This document shows, piece by piece, positions 25,465 to 33,778 of a stretch of DNA of 49,899 bases (position 1 is the first letter of the stretch; each line of letters starts with the position of its first letter). Source of the stretch: CAYTXJ01 sp965613025 (GTDB lineage: Bacteria; Desulfobacterota; DSM-4660; Desulfatiglandales; JALVMZ01). A program made the translations under genes and the position numbers. The notes under the pieces were generated by a model. It was given only the letters and a program-made list of their open reading frames with translations, had not been told where the DNA came from and did not search any database. The stretch covers positions 1 to 49,899 of the forward strand of contig CBFDUE010000009.1 of the NCBI GenBank assembly GCA_965613025.1. Reading direction: 5' to 3'.

Positions 25465-25955
25465 AAGATCCAAAAGATATTATAAAAGATACAGTGATAT
25501 TTAGTAGGCTTTCAGATAAGGACATTGAAATCATATGGAATATCCTTAGAGAAGTAAGATTTAAAGAGGGTGAGACCATTATTAAGGAAGACCAGGAAGG
25601 AGATACCATGTACATAATTGCTGAAGGAGAGGTTGAGATATCCAAGATCCTCTCCTTGGGTAATCAGGATAAGATGGATAAGATATTGACACGCCTTACC
25701 CCTGAAAGTCATGAGGTGATGGGTGAGATGGCTCTAATTGCAAGGGAAAAGAGGTCTGCATCTGTAACTGCAATTACCGATTGTGTGCTTTATGAAATAA
25801 AGAGAGATGATCTAAACCGTATAATTGAAGAAAACCCCGTCTTAGGAGTTAAGATACTCTATGGTCTCTGTGAACTGCTGAGTAAGAGATTAAAAAGGGC
25901 AGGAGATGATATTATAAAGCTCTCTACTGCCCTTGCTATTGCACTTAGTGGATAA
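25461..25955 (+). CDS. Cyclic nucleotide-binding domain protein, translationally coupled to the channel
   Basis: 164 residues, nearly all one Crp-type cNMP-binding barrel (FSRLSDKDIEIIWNIL; FKEGETIIKEDQEGDTMYII; phosphate cassette MGEMALIAREKRSASVTA). The cassette keeps Gly-Glu and Arg-Ser-Ala, so nucleotide binding is plausible. There is no helix-turn-helix. The ATGA overlap with the K+ channel suggests that it is a separate regulatory chain of the channel. It ends 5 nt before the convergent IHF gene. Confidence 0.85.
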   Translation: MKDPKDIIKDTVIFSRLSDKDIEIIWNILREVRFKEGETIIKEDQEGDTMYIIAEGEVEISKILSLGNQDKMDKILTRLTPESHEVMGEMALIAREKRSASVTAITDCVLYEIKRDDLNRIIEENPVLGVKILYGLCELLSKRLKRAGDDIIKLSTALAIALSG

Positions 25956-25960
25956 AGCCT

Positions 25961-26269
25961 TTATCTCTTTTTCTTTGTCTTTTTGGTATCCTGATTGAGT
26001 TTTTTCCTCAATACACCCGATGTCTTAAATACCACCACCCTCCTTGCCTTAAGTCTAATATCTTCGGTTGTCTGGGGATTCCTTCCTCTTCTCTCTTTCT
26101 TATCCTTTACCTGAAATTTGCCAAAACCACTAATCAATATATCTTCACCACTTTCCAAAGTCCTTTTAATTATTTCAAAGAGGCTGTCCACGAGCTGTCT
26201 GGATTTTGTCTTACTCAATCCCACATTATTATACACATCATTTATGAGTTTATCCTTTGTAAGTGTCAT
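25961..26269 (-). CDS. ihfA: IHF/HU-family nucleoid protein (IHF-alpha-like)
   Basis: 102 residues from ATG 26269, with a GGAG box just upstream. MTLTKDKLINDVYNNVGLSK, SGFGKFQVKDKKERRGRNPQ and KARRVVVFKTSGVLRKKLN are the helical body, the DNA-bending beta arm with its Arg-Gly-Arg-Asn-Pro tip, and the tail of IHF/HU proteins; the Lys-rich end is longer than usual. It bends DNA at promoters, including sigma54-type ones. Monocistronic, convergent with the CNBD gene. Confidence 0.85.
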   Translation of the reverse strand: MTLTKDKLINDVYNNVGLSKTKSRQLVDSLFEIIKRTLESGEDILISGFGKFQVKDKKERRGRNPQTTEDIRLKARRVVVFKTSGVLRKKLNQDTKKTKKKR

Positions 26270-26308
26270 AATCAGATCTCCTCTAAACAATCCTTAAATT
26301 AAAACATG

Positions 26309-26342
26309 ATCTATATGGATTATAAGACATCTATATGTCAAG
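26309..26342 (-). promoter_or_regulatory. AT-rich promoter region with paired ATCTATATG repeats upstream of ihfA-like gene
   Basis: ATCTATATG occurs at 26309-26317 and 26329-26337, 20 bp apart, on either side of a perfect minus-strand TATAAT (26324-26319). The outer copy is part of a palindrome GACAT-ctat-ATGTC (26326-26339). A TTGACA (26342-26337) is present but 12 nt too close to serve as a normal -35. Looks like a regulated promoter. Confidence 0.4.
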
Positions 26343-26367
26343 AATTTTTTATTTTTTAATTCCTTAA

Positions 26368-26769
26368 TTACCTTTTAACATTTTCTTCTATATATCTTAT
26401 TATATCTTCAGTATTTGTGCCTGGGCCAAAGATCTCTGCAATTCCACATTCTTTTAGCTTAGGTATGTCTTCCTCAGGAATAATACCACCACCTATTACC
26501 AATATATCATCTATACCCCTCTCCTTTAAGAGCTCCATTATCTTTGGAAAGTGGTAGTCATGGGCACCAGAAAGGATACTTAATGCTATGACATCCGCAT
26601 CTTCCTGAATGGCTGCCTCAACAATCTGCTTTGGAGTCTGCCTGATGCCTGTATAGATCACCTCCATTCCAGCATCCATCAGAGCATTGGCAATTACTTT
26701 AATTCCTCTATCATGACCATCAAGACCAGGCTTCGCGGCCAATACCCTTATCCTCTTTTTATTATTCAT
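26368..26769 (-). CDS. Methylmalonyl-CoA mutase, small (B12-binding) subunit
   Basis: 133 residues from ATG 26769; an upstream ATG (26775) is rejected because the AGGAGG box would be only 1 nt away. Cobalamin-binding fold with DGHDRG (the DxHxxG motif that supplies the axial His), the SxL segment ALSILSGAHDYHF and the GG loop LVIGGGIIP. It pairs with the next gene (mutase body), 17 nt upstream, to isomerise succinyl-CoA and methylmalonyl-CoA. Confidence 0.93.
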   Translation of the reverse strand: MNNKKRIRVLAAKPGLDGHDRGIKVIANALMDAGMEVIYTGIRQTPKQIVEAAIQEDADVIALSILSGAHDYHFPKIMELLKERGIDDILVIGGGIIPEEDIPKLKECGIAEIFGPGTNTEDIIRYIEENVKR

Positions 26770-26786
26770 TCCCATACCTCCTCATC

Positions 26787-28460
26787 TCATCTTATCCTGG
26801 TTATGGGTTCATACTCCCCAAATATATCTCTTAAGACATCACAGATCTCACCCAATGTGGCATATGCCTTTACTGCATCCAGAATTGGAAACATGAGATT
26901 CTCATCTCCCTGAGCCACCTCCTTGACTCTCCTAAGTGCATCTTCAACCTTTGAATTGTCTCTATTCTCCTTAAGCTCTTTTAACTTTTTAATCTGAAGC
27001 TCCCTTACTGCTGGGTCAACTCTCAATAATCTACCCTTATGCTCTTCATCAACCTGATACCTATTTAATCCTACCACAATCCTCTCTCCCCTCTCTATCT
27101 CCTTCTGATATCTATAGGCGCTATCCTGTATCTCCCTCTGTATAAAGCCCTTCTCTATGGCAGATGGAGCTCCTCCCATCTCATCTATCTTCTTTATGTA
27201 TTCCTCTGCCCTATGAAATATCTCATCTGTAAGCTTTTCAATATAGTAGGAGCCTGCAAGCGGATCCACAGTATCAGTTACACCTATCTCATGGGCTATT
27301 ATCTGCTGGGTCCTTAAAGCCACCTGTACCGCCTCTTCAGAGGGAAGACATAAGGCCTCATCCATTGAATTTGTATGAAGGGACTGAGTCCCTCCAAGCA
27401 CTGCTGCAAGTGCCTGAAATGCAACTCTTACAATATTGTTTAAGGGCTGCTGTGCAGTAAGGGTACAACCTGCTGTCTGGGTATGGAAGCGGACCATCAT
27501 GGATCTGGGATTTTTTGCTCCAAAACGCTCTTTCATAATCTTTGCCCAGAGCCTACGTGCTGCCCTAAATTTCGCAATCTCTTCAAAAAAATCCAGATGG
27601 CTATTGAAAAAGAAGGAGAGTCTGGGGGCAAATCTATCCACATCAAGCCCAGCATTGATTGCCGCCTCTACATATGCTATCCCATTTGCAAGGGTAAATG
27701 CAACTTCTTGAACAGCAGTAGCTCCTGCCTCTCTGATATGATAACCGCTTATACTTATGGTATTCCACTGCGGGACATATTCAGAGCAGTAGGCAAATAT
27801 ATCTGTGATTATTCTCATGGAAGGTCTTGGTGGAAATATATAGGTTCCCCTTGAGGAATACTCCTTGAGGATATCATTTTGAATAGTTCCCCTTAGTTTA
27901 TCAGGGCTTACACCCTGTTTTTCTGCAACCGCTATATACATGGCAAGCAGAATGGCAGCAGGGGCATTTATGGTCATGGAGGTGCTTACCTTATCTAAGG
28001 GGATCCCATCAAACAGAATCTCCATATCCTTAAGGGAGTCAATGGCAACTCCGACCTTACCCACCTCACCAATTGCCATTTCATGGTCTGAGTCATACCC
28101 GATCTGGGTGGGAAGATCAAAGGCAACAGAAAGTCCTGTCTGTCCCTGCTCTAAAAGAAATTTGTATCTCTTATTGGACTCTTCAGCAGAGGCAAATCCT
28201 GCATATTGTCTCATGGTCCAGTATCTTCCTCTATACATGGTGGGCTGAACTCCACGGGTAAAGGGATACTCACCAGGAAATCCCAGATATTCAAAATAGT
28301 CCATATCCTCAGTATCCAAAGGAGTATAAAGCCGTTTGATGGGTATCCCTGAGGTGTTAATAAATTCTATTTTTCTTTCAGGGAACCTTTTTAATTTCTC
28401 CTCCAATCCCTTTTCCCATCTGTCCATATCTTCCTTTAACTTCAGAGTATCACATCTCAT
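26787..28460 (-). CDS. Methylmalonyl-CoA mutase, large (catalytic) subunit
   Basis: 557 residues, the size of the stand-alone alpha chain that lacks its own B12 domain. Signatures: PFTRGVQPTMYRGRYWTMRQ (about 82-101; the Tyr and Arg of the TIM barrel that grip the CoA thioester), YAGFASAEESNKRYKFLL, SGYHIREAGATAVQEVAF and RFHTQTAGCTLTAQQP. Related isobutyryl- or ethylmalonyl-CoA mutases cannot be fully excluded by eye. Divergent from the decarboxylase beta-subunit gene, consistent with a methylmalonyl-CoA/propionyl-CoA branch. Confidence 0.93.
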   Translation of the reverse strand: MRCDTLKLKEDMDRWEKGLEEKLKRFPERKIEFINTSGIPIKRLYTPLDTEDMDYFEYLGFPGEYPFTRGVQPTMYRGRYWTMRQYAGFASAEESNKRYKFLLEQGQTGLSVAFDLPTQIGYDSDHEMAIGEVGKVGVAIDSLKDMEILFDGIPLDKVSTSMTINAPAAILLAMYIAVAEKQGVSPDKLRGTIQNDILKEYSSRGTYIFPPRPSMRIITDIFAYCSEYVPQWNTISISGYHIREAGATAVQEVAFTLANGIAYVEAAINAGLDVDRFAPRLSFFFNSHLDFFEEIAKFRAARRLWAKIMKERFGAKNPRSMMVRFHTQTAGCTLTAQQPLNNIVRVAFQALAAVLGGTQSLHTNSMDEALCLPSEEAVQVALRTQQIIAHEIGVTDTVDPLAGSYYIEKLTDEIFHRAEEYIKKIDEMGGAPSAIEKGFIQREIQDSAYRYQKEIERGERIVVGLNRYQVDEEHKGRLLRVDPAVRELQIKKLKELKENRDNSKVEDALRRVKEVAQGDENLMFPILDAVKAYATLGEICDVLRDIFGEYEPITRIR

Positions 28461-28488
28461 ACCTTCCCCCCCTTTTAAGATTACTCAA

Positions 28489-28518
28489 TTATTATTTTTC
28501 AATCATTATTGATGTCAA
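28489..28518 (-). promoter_or_regulatory. Predicted promoter of the methylmalonyl-CoA mutase operon
   Basis: Minus strand TTGACA (28518-28513) with TAATAA (28494-28489) 18 nt downstream, or ATAATA at 17 nt. The start codon is about 30 nt further on. Confidence 0.5.
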
Positions 28519-28556
28519 ACCTTTTTAGTGGTTAATAGTCTTTCATTTATAACTCC

Positions 28557-28585
28557 TTGACAATAGTTTATAGTTGTTTTAAAAG
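28557..28585 (+). promoter_or_regulatory. Predicted promoter of the decarboxylase beta-subunit gene
   Basis: TTGACA (28557-28562), 17-nt spacer, TAAAAG (28580-28585). It is back to back with the mutase promoter, the -35 boxes about 40 bp apart. A GGAGGT ribosome site follows before ATG 28622. Confidence 0.55.
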
Positions 28586-28621
28586 GCTTCTGGACGGAAA
28601 TCCTATGGGAGGTCAAGCTGA

Positions 28622-29764
28622 ATGAATCTAAATGAGATAGTGGATATGCTGTGGGGGATTCTGCATTCTACAGGAATCTATCATTTTCAATTCAAATTTC
28701 TTATTATGTGGGCAATTGGTTTTTTATTTATCTATCTTGCGATTGTAAAGAAATTTGAACCATTACTGTTGCTTCCCATCGGTTTTGGAATATTTATCGT
28801 AAACTTCCCCTTAGTTCCCTTAATGGGTTTTTCCCATGGCCATAGAGAGCTCATTCAGATATTTTATCACTATGGATTAGAGTGGGAGGTGCTTCCATGT
28901 ATCATATTCTTAGGCCTGGGGGTGCTAACAGACTTTGGGCCTCTAATTGCAAATCCAAAGACCTTGCTTATAGGTGCTGGTGCCCAGTTAGGTGTATTTA
29001 TTACCTTTACCGGAACTGTGCTTGCAGGATTCACTCTAAAAGAGGCGGCCTCAGTAGGGATCATAGGCGGTGCTGATGGCCCTACCACCATATATCTTAC
29101 CCAGCACCTGGCACCCCAATTGCTTGGGCCCAATGCATTGGCTGCATATTCCTATATGGCAATGGTTCCGCTTATTCAGCCACCCATTATGAAACTGCTC
29201 ACCACTGATGAGGAAAGAAAGATTAAGATGAAGCAGCTAAGAGCTGTAAGTAAAAGGGAAAAGATCCTCTTTCCTCTGGTTGCAAGCATAATTATTGCCC
29301 TTTTAGTCCCTTCTGTAATCCCTCTTATGGGTATGTTTATGCTTGGAAATCTTATGAAAGAGAGTGGAGTGGTCGGCAGACTTTCAGAGACAGCACAAGG
29401 CGCACTGATGAACATAGCCACTATCTTCTTAGGTGTATCTGTAGGTGCCACCATGTATGCGGATAATTTCTTAAGCTGGAAACCGCTATTTATTTTTACC
29501 TTGGGGCTTTTGGACTTTGCAGTATGCACAGCAGGTGGAATACTTACTGTGAAGATTATGAATCTTTTTTTAAAGGAAAAGATTAACCCCCTAATAGGAT
29601 CAGCAGGAGTATCTGCAGTTCCCATGGCAGCGAGGGTATCTCAGTTTATGGGGCAGAAATATGACAAGACCAATTATCTGCTTATGCATGCCATGGGGCC
29701 TAATCTGGCAGGAGTAATAGGTTCAGCGGCAGCAGCAGGTATGTTTATAGCTATGTTTGATTAA
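28622..29764 (+). CDS. Sodium-translocating decarboxylase, beta subunit (OadB/MmdB/GcdB family)
   Basis: 380 residues, very hydrophobic with about ten membrane segments. Family landmarks: GVLTDFGPLIANPKTLLIGA (about 99-118) containing the conserved Asp-Phe-Gly-Pro-Leu, GIIGGADGPTTIYLTQHLAP (about 147-166), YSYMAMVPLIQPPIMKLLTT and AGVIGSAAAAGMF at the end. In this family a carboxybiotin is decarboxylated in the membrane and Na+ is exported. The substrate could be methylmalonyl-CoA (divergent mutase next door) or glutaconyl-CoA (benzoate pathway). The alpha and biotin subunits are not in the window. Confidence 0.93.
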   Translation: MNLNEIVDMLWGILHSTGIYHFQFKFLIMWAIGFLFIYLAIVKKFEPLLLLPIGFGIFIVNFPLVPLMGFSHGHRELIQIFYHYGLEWEVLPCIIFLGLGVLTDFGPLIANPKTLLIGAGAQLGVFITFTGTVLAGFTLKEAASVGIIGGADGPTTIYLTQHLAPQLLGPNALAAYSYMAMVPLIQPPIMKLLTTDEERKIKMKQLRAVSKREKILFPLVASIIIALLVPSVIPLMGMFMLGNLMKESGVVGRLSETAQGALMNIATIFLGVSVGATMYADNFLSWKPLFIFTLGLLDFAVCTAGGILTVKIMNLFLKEKINPLIGSAGVSAVPMAARVSQFMGQKYDKTNYLLMHAMGPNLAGVIGSAAAAGMFIAMFD

Positions 29765-29783
29765 ATTTTAAGGAGATCCTTCC

Positions 29784-30230
29784 ATGAAAGAGATTAAAGT
29801 TATTGTTTTTCTTTTCCTTCTAATTCCGGCCATATCATGGTCAGCCGATTTTTTGGGCCTTCCTATACCTACGGATTCCAAAATTATTCTTAAAAATAAG
29901 GGAAGGCTTGAATTTGAAACAGATATGAATCATGATCAATGTCTAAGATACTACAAAGATGTATTAAAGGATGCAAAGGATATAAAGATCAGGGAGTGGA
30001 AAAGTGTTACATACATAGAGGATGATGGAAAACTCCCATGGCACTCTATAACTATTTCAAAGAATATCCCTCACAAAACCCTAATTGTGATAGTTAAGGA
30101 TAACTGGACATGGATCATGGGGACCCTTCTGCTACGCTACATAGGGGTATTTGTAGTGCTCATTGTACTCTATATCTCCATGTCCATTGCAGGTTCCATT
30201 GCCTCCAAGCTTCTAAAAGATAAAGAATAA
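29784..30230 (+). CDS. Small exported protein with C-terminal membrane anchor (possible decarboxylase accessory or gamma-like)
   Basis: 148 residues, family not recognised. Signal peptide at 1-20 (VIVFLFLLIPAISWSA), a periplasmic part of about 85 residues with a run resembling small adhesin-like folds (YYKDVLKDAKDIKIREWKS), and one TM at about 113-138 (LLRYIGVFVVLIVLYISMS). The last segment looks like the single TM of OadG-type gamma subunits. It lies 19 nt after the beta subunit with an AAGGAG box, so it is cotranscribed. A role in holding the decarboxylase complex is a guess. Confidence 0.6.
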   Translation: MKEIKVIVFLFLLIPAISWSADFLGLPIPTDSKIILKNKGRLEFETDMNHDQCLRYYKDVLKDAKDIKIREWKSVTYIEDDGKLPWHSITISKNIPHKTLIVIVKDNWTWIMGTLLLRYIGVFVVLIVLYISMSIAGSIASKLLKDKE

Positions 30231-30271
30231 ATCCTAAACCAAGAATAAAAATTTTAATAAAAATTTTTTAC

Positions 30272-30318
30272 TTGACATGAGAAAAAAGTTTAATAATTTG
30301 AAAAAAGTTTAATAATTT
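30272..30318 (+). promoter_or_regulatory. Predicted dctP promoter overlapped by a tandem 19-bp repeat
   Basis: TTGACA at 30272-30277; the best -10 is TAATTT (30294-30299) at 16 nt. A 19-bp unit starting GAAAAAAGTTTAATAATTT occurs twice in tandem (30281-30299 and 30300-30318), covering the spacer, the -10 and the start region. This is a likely operator, or a slippage-prone repeat. Confidence 0.55.
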
Positions 30319-30332
30319 TTGGGAGGTAAATC

Positions 30333-31412
30333 ATGAGGCAGCAAAAATCTGTTACGCTGATGATCTCAGTCATGATGGCTCTACTTATCTGGGCCGCACC
30401 TATCTATGCTACACCTAAGAAGATAGTGTGGAGAGCGCAGTCCAGTTATCCAGCAGGACTTCCCCAGCTCTATTCTCCTGCTGTTCATTTTGCCAAATTG
30501 GTTGAAAAATTAACCGATGGCCAGCTAATAATCAAGATGCATCCTGGAGGTTCAATAGTTCCTTCCAAGGAGATATTTGATGCAGTAAGTGCAGGTATCC
30601 TGGATCTTGGCTGCACATGGGCGGGATGGTGGATAGGTAAGTTTCCCGCATCGGTTCTTTTTGGAAACTCCTTTCCCAATGGTCTTCAGATGTATGAGAT
30701 GCTGGGTTGGATATACACTGGAGGAGGGTTAGAACTTTGGAATGAGATGTATAAGGGGCATGGTGTTAAGGTTTTGCCACCTTATGGGATGCTGGGTTCT
30801 GAAAATTTCTGTTGGTCTCGCAAGCCTATTAATTCATTGCGGGATTTTAAGGGAGTAAAATTTAGAACAGTGGGTATATGGGGGAAGTGTTTAGAGAGAT
30901 TGGGGGCGCGTGTTGTCAGCTTACCTGGTAGTGAGGTCTACCCTGCAATGGAAAGAGGGGTGATAGATGCATGTGAATTTGCAACTCCAGCCATAGATAA
31001 GAAACTTGGCTTCCATGAAATCTGTAAGTATCTGAAGGTTCCAGGTATACATGAACCTTGTGCCCCTCTTGAAACCTTGGTAAATAAAAAATCATGGGAA
31101 AAGTTGTCAAAGGACTTGCAGCTCAAAGTAGAGGTGGCCTTAAAAGAGTCATGCTTTTGGGCAATAAATCAGGCTCTTAAACAGGATGCAGAAGCTATGG
31201 AATTCTTTTTGAAATATCCAGGACTAAAGGTATCAAAGCTATCTCCTCAGATGATAGAGAAGATAGTTAAGATTGGAAATGAGGTGTTAGATGAATATTC
31301 AAAGAAGGATCCCTTTTTTGCAAAGGTTCTGAAATCTCAGATAGATTTTCGAAAAAAGGTGGAACCTTATGCTGCCCTCATAAGGCTTCCGTACCCTTAT
31401 GCAAAGTATTAA
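30333..31412 (+). CDS. dctP: TRAP transporter substrate-binding protein
   Basis: 359 residues. Signal peptide ends IYA-T at about 26. The mature part follows the DctP/TAXI-type fold: SYPAGLPQLYSPAVHFAKLV, DGQLIIKMHPGGSIVPSKEI, KFRTVGIWGKCLERLGARVV and LPGSEVYPAMERGVIDACEF (the conserved Pro-x-x-Glu-x-Tyr-x-Ala region). It binds a carboxylate in the periplasm, and the Arg in KFRTVG is the expected carboxylate clamp. Good GGAGG site. First gene of a TRAP operon. Confidence 0.92.
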   Translation: MRQQKSVTLMISVMMALLIWAAPIYATPKKIVWRAQSSYPAGLPQLYSPAVHFAKLVEKLTDGQLIIKMHPGGSIVPSKEIFDAVSAGILDLGCTWAGWWIGKFPASVLFGNSFPNGLQMYEMLGWIYTGGGLELWNEMYKGHGVKVLPPYGMLGSENFCWSRKPINSLRDFKGVKFRTVGIWGKCLERLGARVVSLPGSEVYPAMERGVIDACEFATPAIDKKLGFHEICKYLKVPGIHEPCAPLETLVNKKSWEKLSKDLQLKVEVALKESCFWAINQALKQDAEAMEFFLKYPGLKVSKLSPQMIEKIVKIGNEVLDEYSKKDPFFAKVLKSQIDFRKKVEPYAALIRLPYPYAKY

Positions 31413-31460
31413 GGCTCTCTTTTAGACAATCCTAAGGGATGACAGAAAAGGGAGTCTAAT

Positions 31461-31973
31461 ATGAAATCCAATATTATTGATCAGATAAGTACATGGACTG
31501 GAAAAGCAGTTGCATGGCTTATCCCGGTGCTCATAGTGGAGTTAGTATATGATACAATAGCAAGATACATATTTAATGCGCCTACTGAGTGGTCCTATGA
31601 TATATCCTACATGCTTTATGGCACTATCTTTATGTTGGGATCTGCCTATACTCTTCTCATAGAGGAACATGTAAGGATAGAGATTATCTACGGAAAAGTC
31701 TCTCCTAAATCTAAGGCCATAATTGATGCTATATGTTATATACTCTTCTTCTTTCCATCAATAGGTGCACTTCTCTATTTTGGAGGAAAATTTGCCTTAA
31801 GATCCTGGCAGATGCTCGAGGCATCTGGAGTCAGTATGTGGTCTCCGCCTATCTATCCTTTCAAGACTATTATCCCATTGGCTGCGATTCTGCTTATGGC
31901 TCAAGGTATAGTGAAATTTGTCCGATGCATAGTATTGATCTTTGGGGAAAAAGAGGATGATCTCAAGTCCTGA
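31461..31973 (+). CDS. dctQ: TRAP transporter small membrane subunit
   Basis: 170 residues with four TM segments. ARYIFNAPTEWSYDISYMLY (about 35-54) is the DctQ signature, and EEHVRIEIIYGKVSP follows. It overlaps dctM by 17 nt. It links the binding protein and the large permease. Confidence 0.92.
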   Translation: MKSNIIDQISTWTGKAVAWLIPVLIVELVYDTIARYIFNAPTEWSYDISYMLYGTIFMLGSAYTLLIEEHVRIEIIYGKVSPKSKAIIDAICYILFFFPSIGALLYFGGKFALRSWQMLEASGVSMWSPPIYPFKTIIPLAAILLMAQGIVKFVRCIVLIFGEKEDDLKS

Positions 31974-33285
31974 GATTTTACTTATACTACTGTTTGTGGG
32001 TCTCATTATTGGACTTGCTGTTGGTTTCCCTGTCCCATTTGTTATGTTGGGCATCTCTCTTTTAGTAGGGTTTTTAGGTGCAGGATCTGCTTTCTTTCAT
32101 ATGATGATTCTTCGGGTCTTTGAAAGCATGCAAAATTATATCCTTACTTCCATAATCCTTTTTGTCTTTATGGGAATTATGCTGGAGCGTTCAGGTGCAG
32201 CTGAAAGACTCTTTTCATCTATTCATGTGATCTTAGGAGGTCTAAAGGGGGGGCTGGCCTTAGCGGTTATAGTTGTATGCACTATTATGGCTGCAGCCAC
32301 AGGAATTATGGGAGCCCCTGTTATTATTATGGGACTGTTTGCACTGCCTGAAATGCTTAAAAAAGGTTATGATAAAGCCCTAAGTGCAGGAACTATCTGT
32401 GCTGGTGGTACCTTAGGTATCCTTATTCCTCCAAGTATTATGCTGGTTGTATATGGTCCCATGGCTGGGGTTTCGGTCGGTAGGCTCTTTATGGGTGCTA
32501 TCTTACCTGGGATAACTCTTTCACTGCTCTATATCATCTACATAATAATAAGATGTGTTATTAACCCAGGGTTGGGGCCTGCCCTTCCACCAGATCAGAG
32601 GGCAATATCTGTGCAGAAAAAACTATTCATGATAATTACTTCAATGCTTCCAACCCTCTTCCTTATCTTAGCGGTTTTAGGAACTATATTCTTTGGTATA
32701 GCAGCTCCCACTGAAGCAGCGGCAGTAGGGGCATTTGCAAGTACTATATTGGCCTTTTTCTATAGAAGACTTGAGTGGAAAACCTTAAAGAAGTCCATTT
32801 ACCAGACAATGATAGTGTCAAGCATGATTCTCTTAATCGTAGTGGCAGCATTTGTCTTCACTGGGACTTTTATGCTGATAGGAGGAGGAGATATAGTAAA
32901 GGAAGCACTCCTTGGTTTACCAATGGGGCGTTGGGGTATTCTAATAATAATGATGTTAGCTTTCTTCTTCTTTGGCCTGTTTATGGAGTGGGTTGGTATA
33001 GTTCCGATTCTTGTTCCTATCTTTACTCCCATTTTATCAGAGCTTGGCTTTGACCCCCTGTGGACTGCAATTCTTTTCTGTGTTACTATGCAGACCTCAT
33101 TTCTAACTCCTCCCATGGCCCCCGCACTCTTTTATATCAAAGGGGTTGCTCCTAAGGAGGTGGACTTTGGTCGTCATATTGTTCGGGGTACACTCCCTTA
33201 TATAGGACTTCAGCTAATTGGTCTGGCTCTTGTGGCGGTATTTCCACAGCTTGCTTTATGGCTTCCTGGCAAGATGCTTAAGTAA
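31957..33285 (+). CDS. dctM: TRAP transporter large permease
   Basis: 442 residues, about twelve TM segments. Features: GLAVGFPVPFVMLGISLLVG, AAATGIMGAPVIIMGLFALP, AGGTLGILIPPSIMLVVYGP and the C-terminal TSFLTPPMAPALFYIKGVAP. It imports carboxylates with Na+ or H+. ATG 31957 is taken as start; an in-frame TTG (31942) further into dctQ is unlikely. Confidence 0.92.
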   Translation: MISSPEILLILLFVGLIIGLAVGFPVPFVMLGISLLVGFLGAGSAFFHMMILRVFESMQNYILTSIILFVFMGIMLERSGAAERLFSSIHVILGGLKGGLALAVIVVCTIMAAATGIMGAPVIIMGLFALPEMLKKGYDKALSAGTICAGGTLGILIPPSIMLVVYGPMAGVSVGRLFMGAILPGITLSLLYIIYIIIRCVINPGLGPALPPDQRAISVQKKLFMIITSMLPTLFLILAVLGTIFFGIAAPTEAAAVGAFASTILAFFYRRLEWKTLKKSIYQTMIVSSMILLIVVAAFVFTGTFMLIGGGDIVKEALLGLPMGRWGILIIMMLAFFFFGLFMEWVGIVPILVPIFTPILSELGFDPLWTAILFCVTMQTSFLTPPMAPALFYIKGVAPKEVDFGRHIVRGTLPYIGLQLIGLALVAVFPQLALWLPGKMLK

Positions 33286-33316
33286 TTGCTCTTTTTAGTA
33301 AAGGAGGGATTAGATA

Positions 33317-33733
33317 ATGATAGAGATACGTTTCCATGGACGAGGTGGACAGGGAACGGTTGTAGCCTCTGAGATAATGGCTGATTCCGTATTTTTAGAA
33401 GGCAGATATTCTCAATCCTTTCCTGCATTTGGAGTTGAACGTAGAGGAGCACCAGTAACTGCCTTTTTAAGGGTCGATAATAAACCCATAAGGATAAGAA
33501 CCGAGATATATGAACCAGACCACTTAGTGGTCTTGGATCCTCTTTTAGTTGATCAGATATCTCTGGAAAAGGGCCTTAAACCAACTGTTATTCCTGATAA
33601 GGTCATACCTGTTGAAAACTATTTATGTCTCCAAGGGAGATTCAAGCATCTAACAGATAAAGATATAGAGGTTTTTCAGAGACAAATGGATGCAAAATTT
33701 GAAAGACTAAAGGAGAAGTTTAGAAGGTCCTGA
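33317..33733 (+). CDS. Shortened 2-oxoacid:ferredoxin oxidoreductase gamma-like protein (orphan)
   Basis: 138 residues. The first about 85 match the PorC/VorC gamma chain: IRFHGRGGQGTVVASEIMA, FPAFGVERRGAPVTAFLRV, YEPDHLVVLDPLL. The usual central and C-terminal part (about 180-190 residues in total, with the NTAMLGA-type segment) is missing and replaced by a short tail rich in Lys/Glu. There is no alpha, beta or delta gene beside it. The frame has a good AGGAGG site and no stop codon inside, so it may still be made; it looks like the product of a deletion. Confidence 0.75.
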   Translation: MIEIRFHGRGGQGTVVASEIMADSVFLEGRYSQSFPAFGVERRGAPVTAFLRVDNKPIRIRTEIYEPDHLVVLDPLLVDQISLEKGLKPTVIPDKVIPVENYLCLQGRFKHLTDKDIEVFQRQMDAKFERLKEKFRRS

Positions 33734-33778
33734 AAGGGTATTAACTATTATTTAAATAAAAATAAAGGGGAAGAACAT

